Shown here one piece after another: positions 7,592 to 15,269 of a stretch of 64,000 nucleotides of DNA. The stretch is from G11 sp947167445 (GTDB lineage: Bacteria > Bacillota > Clostridia > Lachnospirales > Lachnospiraceae). Below the pieces are notes generated by a model. That model was given only the letters and a program-made list of their open reading frames with translations, did not search any database and was not told where the DNA came from. A program made the translations under genes and the position numbers. Position 1 is the first letter of the stretch. Each line of letters opens with the position of its first letter. The stretch spans positions 1 through 64,000 of the forward strand of contig CAMVID010000002.1 in assembly GCA_947167445.1 (NCBI GenBank), read 5' to 3'.

Positions 7592-9602
7592 GATAGCTTT
7601 AAAGAATATAAAGAAAAGCAGAAAAGACTATTCGGTTTATTTCCTTACACTGATCCTTGGAGTTGCCATCTTTTATATGTTTAACTCCCTTGACGGTCAG
7701 GGGGCAATGAACAGTATTTCAAGATCCACCAACTCGGCCATTCAGACCCTTGTAAGCATAATTGAGGCAGTTTCTGTTATAGTGGCGGTGATTCTGGGAC
7801 TCCTTATTGTCTATGCAAACAACTTCTTAATCAAGAGAAGAAAAAAGGAATTCGGCCTTTACATGCTGCTTGGCATGGGTAAAAGAAAGGTATCAAAGAT
7901 TCTTGTGGCTGAAACCGGCATGGTTGGCCTTATGTCTTTGGCAGTGGGTATTGGACTTGGTATTTTCGGCTCCCAGTTTTTCTCAATAATAGTTGCCAGA
8001 ATGTTTGACCTTGATCTTTCGGATTACCGCTTTGTTTTTTCTTCGGCGGCACTTATCAAAACAGTTATAAACTATGTGGTAATCTTTGCGGCAGTGCTTG
8101 TTTTCAATACAATCACGGTTTCAAAATATAAACTTTTGGACCTTTTAAATGCCGAGAAGAAGCAGGAGAAGAATCTTTTAAGAAACAGCACTGTATCGGT
8201 AATTGTATTTGTTGCCGCAGTGGCTTTCCTAACCTATGCAAACATCAGAGTCTGCTTCTTTGGAGAGGAATTAACCAGAAACGCTATGTTTACCTGCGTT
8301 ATCGGAGGAATGGTTTCCATTTTCGCTCTGTTCTGGTCAGCGTCAGGCTTTATCTTTGACGTGTTAAGGAGATTCAAAGGTTTTTACTCTAAGAATATAA
8401 ATTCATTTATCACAAGACAGTTTGTGGGAAATGTTAATTCATCTTCCGTTTCCATGGCCCTTATCTGTCTGATGCTTTTTGCATCACTGGTGATTTTCTC
8501 CTCGGGATTTTCCCTCAGGAGCTTTATAAATGCCAAAATCGGAAACGGCGGAACTCCTGTGGATGTGACCTTAAGATATGAGGGTGACAGCGCAGCAGGC
8601 GTGCTTAATGATAACGGCGTCGACCCTTACGATATATTCGATGAATATGTGGAGCTTCCTTTGATCAAATGCCCCGCCTCCATTACCCTTGGCTCTCTTC
8701 TTGGGGATTATCTTGCTGAAGGAAAAGAGAACTTCAGAATGGCGGATTGGGACTATCCTCAAAGCGTAATGAGCCTTAGTAACTACAATGAGATTCAGAA
8801 GCTTTTTGGAAGGAAAGAGGTTAAGCTTAACGATAATGAGTACCTGGTTATCTGCGATTTTCAGATGTACGCTCAGTACGCAGATAAGGCCCTTAAGGCA
8901 GGGACCACAGTTACCATAGGAGATACAGTGCTGTATCCCGCCAAAGATAAGTGCAGCGACGAGTTCCTTTTGATGAGCGGCCTTGGTGCCAACGGAACTT
9001 ACGTAATTCTGCCTGATTCGGTGATTGAGAACAATCCCGATTGCTTCGAAGACTTCGCAACCTTCATGGCAGGCAACTACGTCACAAAGGATAAGGAAGA
9101 AAGCTACGCCTATGACGATGCCTTAAAGATTGGCCTTGGAATTGATTTAGAAAACGAGGAGGCCTCCCTTGATAAGATGGTCATCACCAAAAACGATGTG
9201 AGAGACTCCGGAATCGGAAATACGGTTCTTGTAGTGTTCATAGTTTTGTATATCGGAACCATATTTGTTATTTCATCAGCTGCAATTATTGCCTTAAAGA
9301 TCCTTTCGGACAGCATCGATTCTACAGGTAAGTTTAAGATTCTCGGAAGAATGGGTGTAACGGACAAAATGAGAAAGAATGCGCTTTTTACCCAGATTCT
9401 TTTAAACTTCGGTCTTCCCTTCGTGGTTGCTTTTATTGAGACAGTTTTCGGGCTTGGCTTTGTAAGAGATATGTTAAAGGCCTTCGGCTTTATCAATATG
9501 GGATCGGGCATTACCTTTGCACTGGTGGTTATGGTAATAATTTATGGCGGATATTTTGTTACAACTTATATTAATAGCAAGCGCATTGTTGATTTGCGTT
9601 AA
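7578..9602 (+). CDS. BceB-like ABC permease (FtsX domain)
   Basis: A 674-residue membrane protein. It begins with NSFKIALKNIKKSRKDYSVYFLTL, the standard N-terminus of BceB-type permeases (core KNIKKSRKDY). Four helices with the FtsX-like segment FLIKRRKKEFGLYMLLGM come first, further helices follow, then a large hydrophilic extracellular part at about residues 325-530, then three final helices. That external domain is the hallmark of BceB and is where peptide resistance and signalling specificity reside in characterised homologues. The ATG at 7578 is preferred because GGAGGGG directly abuts the ATG at 7572 and is 6 bases from 7578. Confidence 0.9.
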   Translation: MNSFKIALKNIKKSRKDYSVYFLTLILGVAIFYMFNSLDGQGAMNSISRSTNSAIQTLVSIIEAVSVIVAVILGLLIVYANNFLIKRRKKEFGLYMLLGMGKRKVSKILVAETGMVGLMSLAVGIGLGIFGSQFFSIIVARMFDLDLSDYRFVFSSAALIKTVINYVVIFAAVLVFNTITVSKYKLLDLLNAEKKQEKNLLRNSTVSVIVFVAAVAFLTYANIRVCFFGEELTRNAMFTCVIGGMVSIFALFWSASGFIFDVLRRFKGFYSKNINSFITRQFVGNVNSSSVSMALICLMLFASLVIFSSGFSLRSFINAKIGNGGTPVDVTLRYEGDSAAGVLNDNGVDPYDIFDEYVELPLIKCPASITLGSLLGDYLAEGKENFRMADWDYPQSVMSLSNYNEIQKLFGRKEVKLNDNEYLVICDFQMYAQYADKALKAGTTVTIGDTVLYPAKDKCSDEFLLMSGLGANGTYVILPDSVIENNPDCFEDFATFMAGNYVTKDKEESYAYDDALKIGLGIDLENEEASLDKMVITKNDVRDSGIGNTVLVVFIVLYIGTIFVISSAAIIALKILSDSIDSTGKFKILGRMGVTDKMRKNALFTQILLNFGLPFVVAFIETVFGLGFVRDMLKAFGFINMGSGITFALVVMVIIYGGYFVTTYINSKRIVDLR

Positions 9603-9626
9603 ATTGGCTATAGAGGAGTAGAAGAA

Positions 9627-10895
9627 ATGAGAAAAAGTAAGTTTTTGAAAGGCCTTTCGAGCATTCTGATTGCGGCTTCCCTGCTTACAGGATGTGGTCT
9701 TGGAGGCTCGAAGGACATTAAAGCAGTGGAGGACTTTGGCAATACGGTAACAGGTATTGAGAGCCTTCAGATTCCTGAAGGAGTAAGAATCGTGGCGCTG
9801 GGTGAAGCCACCCATGGAAACCGGGAATTTCAGCAATCAAAGAGGGAAGTATTTCAGATATTAAACGAGAAGCAGGGAATCAAGGCTCTCATTATCGAGG
9901 GTGATTTCGGCGGATGCTCACTGGTTAACGACTATGTTCAGGGTGGTGAGGGAGATACCCATGAACTCACCAAGCACCTGGGTTACAGGCTTTACAGAAC
10001 TTCCGACATGGAAGATCTGATCAAGTACATGAGACAGTACAATGACAGCGCAGCAGATTCTGAGAAAATCAGATTTTACGGAATGGATATTCAGAAGGGC
10101 TTTGACAATAAAGCTGTGCTTGAAGGATTCTACGATGCAGTGGATGCTGAGAAAAAAGCTGATTTTACAAAGAATTTCGAAAGCACCATCGGAACGGAGG
10201 ATTACGTGGTTCCTGCCGATAAGGTGGAGGAAATCAATAAATTCCTTGATGGCGTGGAGGCGGACCTTGCTTCAAACAAGGATTCATATGTTGGTAAAAC
10301 AGACTCCGATTCCTACTTTAGAGCAACCCTTGCGGTAACCGCATTAAAGCATTATGTGGCATTAAATACCGGCGCCGACTACAACCGCTTCAGAGACGAC
10401 TGCATGAGAGAGATTGTGAAAAAGGTTCTGGAATTTGAGGAAAATGAGCATGGAAGCGAGCTGATGCTTGCCTGCCACAACGGCCACATGACCAAGAATC
10501 AGAGCTCTAATTTCACCTTTCTTGGAAAGGATCTCTATGACGAACTTGGAAGCGCCTACTATGCAATCGGAACGGATTTCTATATCACCAACTGTAACCT
10601 TCCCGGAAGTGACGGACGAGTTGTGAAGGAATTCTGCTCAGACGATCCACTGGCTTTCAGTATGAAGGATATGGACATGAAGTGCGGCCTTATTCAGTTT
10701 GAGAATGTGGTACCCGGAACGGACCTGTCTTCAACGATTTCCGATAAGATTCCCACCGGAAGCCTTGGAGAGGGCTACTCTACAGGAATGGAGTATATGA
10801 AGAACAGCTATCAGCTGAAATTCCCGCCCAAGGAAATGTATGACGCCATGATTCTTTATTATGAGGTGACCCCCACAGAAATTTGGACAGACTGA
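9627..10895 (+). CDS. Erythromycin-esterase-like lipoprotein
   Basis: A 422-residue protein with a type II signal peptide: a basic start (MRKSKF), a hydrophobic stretch and the lipobox LLTGC, so the mature protein begins at Cys23 on the outer face of the membrane. The rest resembles the erythromycin esterase family (EreA/B, succinoglycan-biosynthesis homologues): ALGEATHGNREF carries the conserved Glu/His pair, IIEGDFG and FYGMDIQKGFDN follow, and ACHNGHMTK holds the second His pair. Surface anchoring is unusual because Ere enzymes act in the cytoplasm on macrolides. It lies 24 bases after the permease and before the regulators, so it belongs to the module. Substrate unknown; drug hydrolysis is not implied. 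Confidence 0.78.
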   Translation: MRKSKFLKGLSSILIAASLLTGCGLGGSKDIKAVEDFGNTVTGIESLQIPEGVRIVALGEATHGNREFQQSKREVFQILNEKQGIKALIIEGDFGGCSLVNDYVQGGEGDTHELTKHLGYRLYRTSDMEDLIKYMRQYNDSAADSEKIRFYGMDIQKGFDNKAVLEGFYDAVDAEKKADFTKNFESTIGTEDYVVPADKVEEINKFLDGVEADLASNKDSYVGKTDSDSYFRATLAVTALKHYVALNTGADYNRFRDDCMREIVKKVLEFEENEHGSELMLACHNGHMTKNQSSNFTFLGKDLYDELGSAYYAIGTDFYITNCNLPGSDGRVVKEFCSDDPLAFSMKDMDMKCGLIQFENVVPGTDLSSTISDKIPTGSLGEGYSTGMEYMKNSYQLKFPPKEMYDAMILYYEVTPTEIWTD

Positions 10896-10949
10896 TACAC
10901 CTTTAAGGGAATATCTGATATTATTATCCTTAGAATATAGGAGATGGAA

Positions 10950-11657
10950 ATGAGAACAATCGGTATTCTTGAGGATGACAGCAAATTAGGAAGCGAGCTT
11001 AAGCTTTTTCTTGAAACGAACGGATACGTGGGGAGATTTATATCTCCCCCGGAGTATTCGAACCTGGATGAGGAAGGGCTTATCTCGCTTCTTTTAGGTG
11101 AAAATCTTGATTTGCTCCTCCTTGACGTGGGACTTCCGGGATTCAACGGCCTTCATATCTGTAAGGCCTTCAGAGCCAAATCCCAGGTTCCAATAATTAT
11201 GATAACCAGCGATAACTCTGAGCTGACGGAGCTATTGAGTATTACAAACGGGGCGGACGATTTCATTCCAAAGCCTTTTAACACTCAGATTCTTTTGGCA
11301 AGAATCGGAAGAATCTTAGACAGAGTCTACAACGAAAACAAATCATCGGACGAAGTTCTTGTTAAGACAGAATCCGGTGGAGAGTTTGGAATTGATTTTC
11401 TGAAGGGCAGACTTTCGGGGCCCGATGGCGAAATTGATCTGTCCAAAAACGAGATTCAGATATTAAAGGTCCTTACGGGGCGTAAGGGAGAGGTGGTTTC
11501 CAGAAACGAAATCATAGAAGCTCTCTGGGACAACCAGGCCTTTGTGGACGACAACACATTGACGGTTAATATGACAAGAATCAAATCCAAGCTTGAGAAG
11601 GTTGGAATAAAGGATGCCATTGAGACCAGGCGCGGAATGGGGTACATGCTTTCATGA
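10950..11657 (+). CDS. BceR-like response regulator (OmpR family)
   Basis: A 235-residue regulator. The receiver domain has the acidic pair in ILEDD, the phospho-acceptor Asp59 in LLLLDVGLPG, the switch Thr in MITSDN and the Lys in PKPF. A winged-helix OmpR domain follows from about residue 135 (ending RRGMGYML). The ATG at 10950 is favoured over one at 10944 because AGGAG abuts the latter and is 6 bases from the former. Its stop overlaps the kinase start (ATGA). Predicted to activate the ABC operon through the box at 6700. Confidence 0.88.
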   Translation: MRTIGILEDDSKLGSELKLFLETNGYVGRFISPPEYSNLDEEGLISLLLGENLDLLLLDVGLPGFNGLHICKAFRAKSQVPIIMITSDNSELTELLSITNGADDFIPKPFNTQILLARIGRILDRVYNENKSSDEVLVKTESGGEFGIDFLKGRLSGPDGEIDLSKNEIQILKVLTGRKGEVVSRNEIIEALWDNQAFVDDNTLTVNMTRIKSKLEKVGIKDAIETRRGMGYMLS

Positions 11658-12655
11658 AATTCGGCAGATACATTCTTGACCATAAAATGTGGCTGGGGAT
11701 AGGAGCGTTCCTTATCCTTACCATCAATATTTTCCTGATGACCTTAAAGTCCTCCGGGTATCTGATGCTTTATGTGACGGCGGCGGTGAGCCTTGGCGTC
11801 ATTCTTGGCATGTATCTGGATTACGCAAGAATCAGGCGATTTCTTATGGAAATCAGGCAGAATGTTGATGAAATCGATGAGAAATATCTGGTGGCCGATC
11901 TTCTTGCAAAGCCTGAAATAAGCGAAGAGGAAATAATCTGCGACATCCTTAAGACCATGGAACTTTCCATGGCCGGCAGGGTTTCGGATTACAGGAGACG
12001 AAGCGAGGAGTACAAGGAGTATGTGGAGACCTGGGTACATGAGGTAAAAATCCCAATCTCCACTGCCAGAATGATAATAGAAAACCACAGGTCGGATTCT
12101 GTGGAAGAAAGCGGAATCGTGGATGAGGTGGAAAGAATCTCCACCTATGTTGAGCAGGCTCTGTTTTACGCCAGAAGTGAAGCAGTTGAGAAGGATTACT
12201 ATGTGAAATCCCTTAATCTGTCCGAAGTGGTTGGAAGTGCTTTGACTGCCAGGAAAAAATCCCTTATCTCCATGAAAGCCTCCATTGACATGACGGGTCT
12301 TGAAGATGCCACAGAGGTACTAAGCGACGGCAAGTGGCTGACATTTATTATCGGACAGATCATAGATAATTCCATTAAGTATGCCAAGGCTGATGAGAAA
12401 CTGAGCCTTACCTTCTTTGTTCGCGAGGATGAGGGAAGGAGAAGCCTTGTAATCAAGGATAACGGAATAGGCATGAAGGAAGAGGAGATTGACAGGGCTT
12501 TCGAGAAGGGCTTCACCGGTACCAACGGAAGGATTGGAAAGGCCTCAACGGGGATTGGGCTTTATCTTTGCAGGAAGCTTTGCCTTAGACTTGGGCATGA
12601 CATTAATCTTGAATCAAAGCTTGGGGAAGGGACGTCCATAATAATCGCTTTCTAA
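11654..12655 (+). CDS. BceS-like intramembrane-sensing histidine kinase
   Basis: A 333-residue kinase with two closely spaced membrane helices (about residues 13-31 and 37-55) and almost no extracellular loop, as in BceS-type kinases that read the state of their ABC partner rather than a ligand. The phospho-acceptor is His129 in WVHEVKIPI. The ATPase domain carries the N-box IGQIIDNSIKYA, then DNGIGM and the G2 box TGIGLYLCRKL. It is translationally coupled to the response regulator. By family it forms a sensory complex with the BceAB-like pair 2 kb upstream. Confidence 0.88.
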   Translation: MKFGRYILDHKMWLGIGAFLILTINIFLMTLKSSGYLMLYVTAAVSLGVILGMYLDYARIRRFLMEIRQNVDEIDEKYLVADLLAKPEISEEEIICDILKTMELSMAGRVSDYRRRSEEYKEYVETWVHEVKIPISTARMIIENHRSDSVEESGIVDEVERISTYVEQALFYARSEAVEKDYYVKSLNLSEVVGSALTARKKSLISMKASIDMTGLEDATEVLSDGKWLTFIIGQIIDNSIKYAKADEKLSLTFFVREDEGRRSLVIKDNGIGMKEEEIDRAFEKGFTGTNGRIGKASTGIGLYLCRKLCLRLGHDINLESKLGEGTSIIIAF

Positions 12656-12660
12656 AGTAT

Positions 12661-12698
12661 TTATCGTAATTCAATATATTATTTATCGTAATTCAATA
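12661..12698. repeat. Two 16-bp direct repeats upstream of DUF2975 gene
   Basis: The sequence TTATCGTAATTCAATA occurs at 12661-12676 and again exactly at 12683-12698, a 22-base period (two helical turns). Each copy is itself a rough palindrome around AATT. They lie just upstream of a TTGACA element, suiting binding of two protein dimers on one DNA face. Confidence 0.7.
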
Positions 12699-12706
12699 AA
12701 AAGTTA

Positions 12707-12760
12707 TTGACATTTAGATTTAAGGGTGATACTGTTTCATTGTAAACAGTATCACCCTTA
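12707..12760 (+). promoter_or_regulatory. Promoter overlapped by a perfect 17-bp palindrome
   Basis: TTGACA (12707-12712), a 17-base spacer and TGA-TACTGT (extended -10, hexamer 12730-12735). The -10 falls inside a perfect inverted repeat: TAAGGGTGATACTGTTT (12721-12737), six bases, then AAACAGTATCACCCTTA (12744-12760). No T-run follows, so it is more likely an operator or a 5'-leader hairpin than a terminator. It controls the DUF2975-HTH-DUF4173 genes; the HTH protein is a natural candidate ligand. Confidence 0.6.
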
Positions 12761-12786
12761 AAGCGCGTAAGGAGATAAAGACAATT

Positions 12787-13269
12787 ATGGAACATTCCAA
12801 AATAGGCTTATTGTTGAAAACCGTTGTTGTAGGATGTGTGGTTTTGGCTGTGGCAGCATATTCGATTACCGCCTACCCTTTCTATAACAGAGATATTCTG
12901 ATTTTTTACCCCACAATACATCAGTATTATCCTTACTGGTTCTGCTTATTTGCACCATCCTTAATCATAATTCTGATTGCCTTAAGAAGTGCCTGGGTAA
13001 TAGTCAGTAACATCGGAAACGACAATTCATTTTGCCCGGAGAACTACAAGAGATTTGACAGGATTAAGACCCTGGCTTTGATTTACGCAGGATATATTTT
13101 CGTGGTGGAGGTTGCGTGCTTCCTAGTCTTTGCACATAAACCCTTCCTCTTCATATCCAGCATGGTTCTCACTTTGGTTGCTGTAGGCATTGCAGTGGTT
13201 TGTAAGGTTTTGGCCATACTTATAAAGAAGGCCACGGACCTGCAGGACGAGCAGAGCCTTACCATTTAG
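12787..13269 (+). CDS. DUF2975-family membrane protein
   Basis: A 160-residue protein with four hydrophobic helices (about residues 10-30, 53-75, 97-118 and 125-147). The sequence and its pairing with a small HTH protein 15 bases downstream match the DUF2975 (YoaS-like) family, whose function is unknown. The start follows AAGGAG with a normal gap. The HTH partner of such pairs is usually thought to regulate the operon, with the membrane protein possibly modulating it; that is inference. Confidence 0.72.
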   Translation: MEHSKIGLLLKTVVVGCVVLAVAAYSITAYPFYNRDILIFYPTIHQYYPYWFCLFAPSLIIILIALRSAWVIVSNIGNDNSFCPENYKRFDRIKTLALIYAGYIFVVEVACFLVFAHKPFLFISSMVLTLVAVGIAVVCKVLAILIKKATDLQDEQSLTI

Positions 13270-13284
13270 AAAGGAGAGAGACGT

Positions 13285-13512
13285 ATGGATGAAGATGTAA
13301 ACGGCAGAATCATTTTTAACATCGACGTCATGCTTGCCAAGCGCAAGATGTCCCTTACGGAGCTTTCCGAGAAGATGGGTATAACCATGGCGAACATGTC
13401 AATTCTCAAAACCGGCAAGGCAAAGGCAATAAAGGTGTCCACCTTAGCGAAATTATGTGATATTCTGGACTGCCAGCCCGCCGATATTTTGGAATTCGAG
13501 AGAGACAAATAA
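13285..13512 (+). CDS. Small XRE/Cro-type HTH regulator (YozG-like)
   Basis: A 75-residue DNA-binding protein consisting of little more than one helix-turn-helix: MLAKRKMSLTELSEKMGITMANMSILKTGKAKAI provides helices 1-3 (recognition helix about residues 28-38), and LAKLCDILDCQPADILEF closes the fold. It matches the short Cro/CI-type regulators encoded next to DUF2975 proteins. AAAGGAGAG lies upstream of the start. It probably acts on its own promoter region, where direct repeats and a palindrome are present. Confidence 0.82.
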   Translation: MDEDVNGRIIFNIDVMLAKRKMSLTELSEKMGITMANMSILKTGKAKAIKVSTLAKLCDILDCQPADILEFERDK

Positions 13513-13536
13513 ACTCTACAGATTAGAGGAGGAGTA

Positions 13537-15066
13537 ATGATGGATCAGACTAATTATGATACAACCAATATTCAGACAGTGGAGAACAAACCAAACGTGA
13601 CAGAGAATCAGGCCTCTGTGGCACCTCAGCCGATTCCCATATTTGAGACGGCACATACGAAGACTCTTAGAGCCAACAATATGTTCTTTGGTCCTTTGAC
13701 TTTGGCATACGCAGTATTTTACACCTTCTGCATGTATAAGAATCAGGGAGGAATCACATTCCCTTTTTTCGTGGCAGGAACTGTGGCGTATTTATACTTA
13801 TGTGTTTCAAAACTTGGGATTACCTTAAGAAAAAACAGCTATTTTTCGATGATATGCGCAGTTCTGATTTCCGTATCAACGGTGCTTACAGGTGACGGAT
13901 GGCTTTGGGGATGGAACAAGATGGCCATATTCCTGCTTGTGGTAAGTGTCGCAATCGACCACTTCTATGAGACCGGCAAATGGAGCTTTGGCAAGTGGTT
14001 CACGGCTTTCATGAGATCAACCTTCGGCTCATTCTCATGTATTCACCGACCCTTCACAGATGCTCATGCCTACAACAAGGCCTCCGGCAAAAAAGGTGTT
14101 AAGACGGTTATGTATGTGCTTCTTGGAGTGCTTATTGCAATTCCCGTTGCCCTCATTGCCCTTGCCCTTTTATCCTCGGCTGATGCAATCTTCAGAGAGG
14201 GACTTGAGAAAATTACTGAGTATCTCACTCTTGAGGATGCAATGGGAATTGTCTGGAAGATGTTTGTGGGCTTTGTGGGAACCTATATGTTCCTTGCATA
14301 CCTTTGTAAGCACATGGTAAAAGAGAAGCTTACGGACACCAAGACCTTTGAGCCCATTATAGGAATTACGGCAACGGGTATTCTCACTTTTATATATCTT
14401 ATTTTCTCAGGCATTCAGTTTGCGTATCTCTTTATCGGGAACCTTAAGCTTCCCGAAGGATATACCTACGCTGAGTATGCCAGAGAAGGATGCTTTGAGC
14501 TTTTTGCGGTAAGCGTGCTTAACCTTGTGGTGGTTCTGGCGGCCCTTGCGTTCTTTAAGGAGAATAAGGTTCTTAAGGGAATCCTTGTGATTCTATCACT
14601 TTGCACATATGTGATGATAGCCTCCGCTGCTCTCAGAATGTACATGTACATAAGTGCCTACCACCTTACAAACGATAGAGTTAATGTAATCTGGGCTCTT
14701 GCAACTATTGCAATTATCTTCGTGGGAGTTCAGATTAGCATCTTTAAACCTGACTTTAAGCTTTTCCACTATACACGCACGGTGGTGGCAATCTGCTACA
14801 TTATCTTAGCTTTTGCCCGCCCCGATTATATTGTGGCAAGCTATAACCTCTCACAGCCTGAGGTTACAGATCAGTATTACATCGGAAGCTTAAGCACGGA
14901 TGCGGCCGACGCCATCGCTGATAATATCGATAAGCTTGACCCTGCCTGCGTAAATGACTTCAGCTACGATGTCCAGAATCTGGAGCGGGAGCAGACCTTC
15001 CGTAACTTCAACTTCTCACATGCAAGAGCAATTAAGCTCTTCGGCACTAAAGGCTCGGCCCGGTAG
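13537..15066 (+). CDS. DUF4153/DUF4173-like polytopic membrane protein
   Basis: A 509-residue protein. A polar, Gln/Asn/Thr-rich N-terminus of about 45 residues is followed by roughly 11-12 hydrophobic helices and a soluble C-terminal tail (residues about 445-509). The layout and motifs such as GDGWLWGWNKMA and the final TYRNFNFSHARA-like segment resemble the DUF4153/DUF4173 family, often found behind DUF2975-HTH pairs; function unknown. AGAGGAGGAG precedes tandem ATGs (13537, 13540). It is the third gene of the cassette, with a terminator about 120 bases later. Confidence 0.6.
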   Translation: MMDQTNYDTTNIQTVENKPNVTENQASVAPQPIPIFETAHTKTLRANNMFFGPLTLAYAVFYTFCMYKNQGGITFPFFVAGTVAYLYLCVSKLGITLRKNSYFSMICAVLISVSTVLTGDGWLWGWNKMAIFLLVVSVAIDHFYETGKWSFGKWFTAFMRSTFGSFSCIHRPFTDAHAYNKASGKKGVKTVMYVLLGVLIAIPVALIALALLSSADAIFREGLEKITEYLTLEDAMGIVWKMFVGFVGTYMFLAYLCKHMVKEKLTDTKTFEPIIGITATGILTFIYLIFSGIQFAYLFIGNLKLPEGYTYAEYAREGCFELFAVSVLNLVVVLAALAFFKENKVLKGILVILSLCTYVMIASAALRMYMYISAYHLTNDRVNVIWALATIAIIFVGVQISIFKPDFKLFHYTRTVVAICYIILAFARPDYIVASYNLSQPEVTDQYYIGSLSTDAADAIADNIDKLDPACVNDFSYDVQNLEREQTFRNFNFSHARAIKLFGTKGSAR

Positions 15067-15070
15067 ATTA

Positions 15071-15164
15071 ATGTGCAATTTGGGGGTTGGTGCAGTTTGG
15101 GGACAGGCCCCGATTGCACATGAAACGTGCAATCGGGGCCTGTCCCCAAACTGCACCAACCCCC
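15071..15164. repeat. GTGCA/GGGGACAGGCCC palindromic element, copy 1
   Basis: Begins 4 bases after the preceding stop codon. A perfect 38-bp inverted repeat (15082-15119 and 15127-15164) with loop ATGAAAC, core TTTGGGGACAGGCCCCGA. The left flank from 15071 (ATGTGCAATTTGGGGG) belongs to the element, because the reverse complement of copy 3 (19864-19956) carries it too. Related units recur at 18008 and 45528-46043. This resembles REP-type palindromes moved by RAYT (Y1) transposases; no transposase is present here. Confidence 0.85.
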
Positions 15165-15185
15165 AGCCCCACATACGTGTGTTTC

Positions 15186-15220
15186 GGGTCAAAATCCGTG
15201 TGGATTTTGACCCTTTTTTT
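15186..15220 (+). terminator. Rho-independent terminator after DUF4173 gene
   Basis: Perfect 12-bp stem GGGTCAAAATCC / GGATTTTGACCC, loop GTGT, then seven T residues (15214-15220). Its 3' arm overlaps the -35 element of the next promoter. Confidence 0.9.
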
Positions 15221-15235
15221 GTGGCATGTTAGAAT
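15207..15235 (+). promoter_or_regulatory. Predicted tldD promoter
   Basis: TTGACC (15207-15212), 17-base spacer, and an extended -10, TG-T-TAGAAT (hexamer 15230-15235). Transcription would start near 15242, giving a leader of about 28 bases to the tldD start. The -35 box is formed by the 3' arm of the upstream terminator stem. Confidence 0.6.
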
Positions 15236-15269
15236 GGAACGGTATGAATCAAATTCTAAGGAGGGGAAA

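Noticed and set aside
12721..12760. Terminator for the kinase gene
   Set aside because: The 17-bp stem is perfect but no T-run follows on either strand, and it overlaps a TTGACA-led promoter.
15087..15269. 61-codon upstream extension of tldD
   Set aside because: It reads through the palindromic repeat and terminator; the ATG at 15270 has a strong ribosome site and starts the homologous part.
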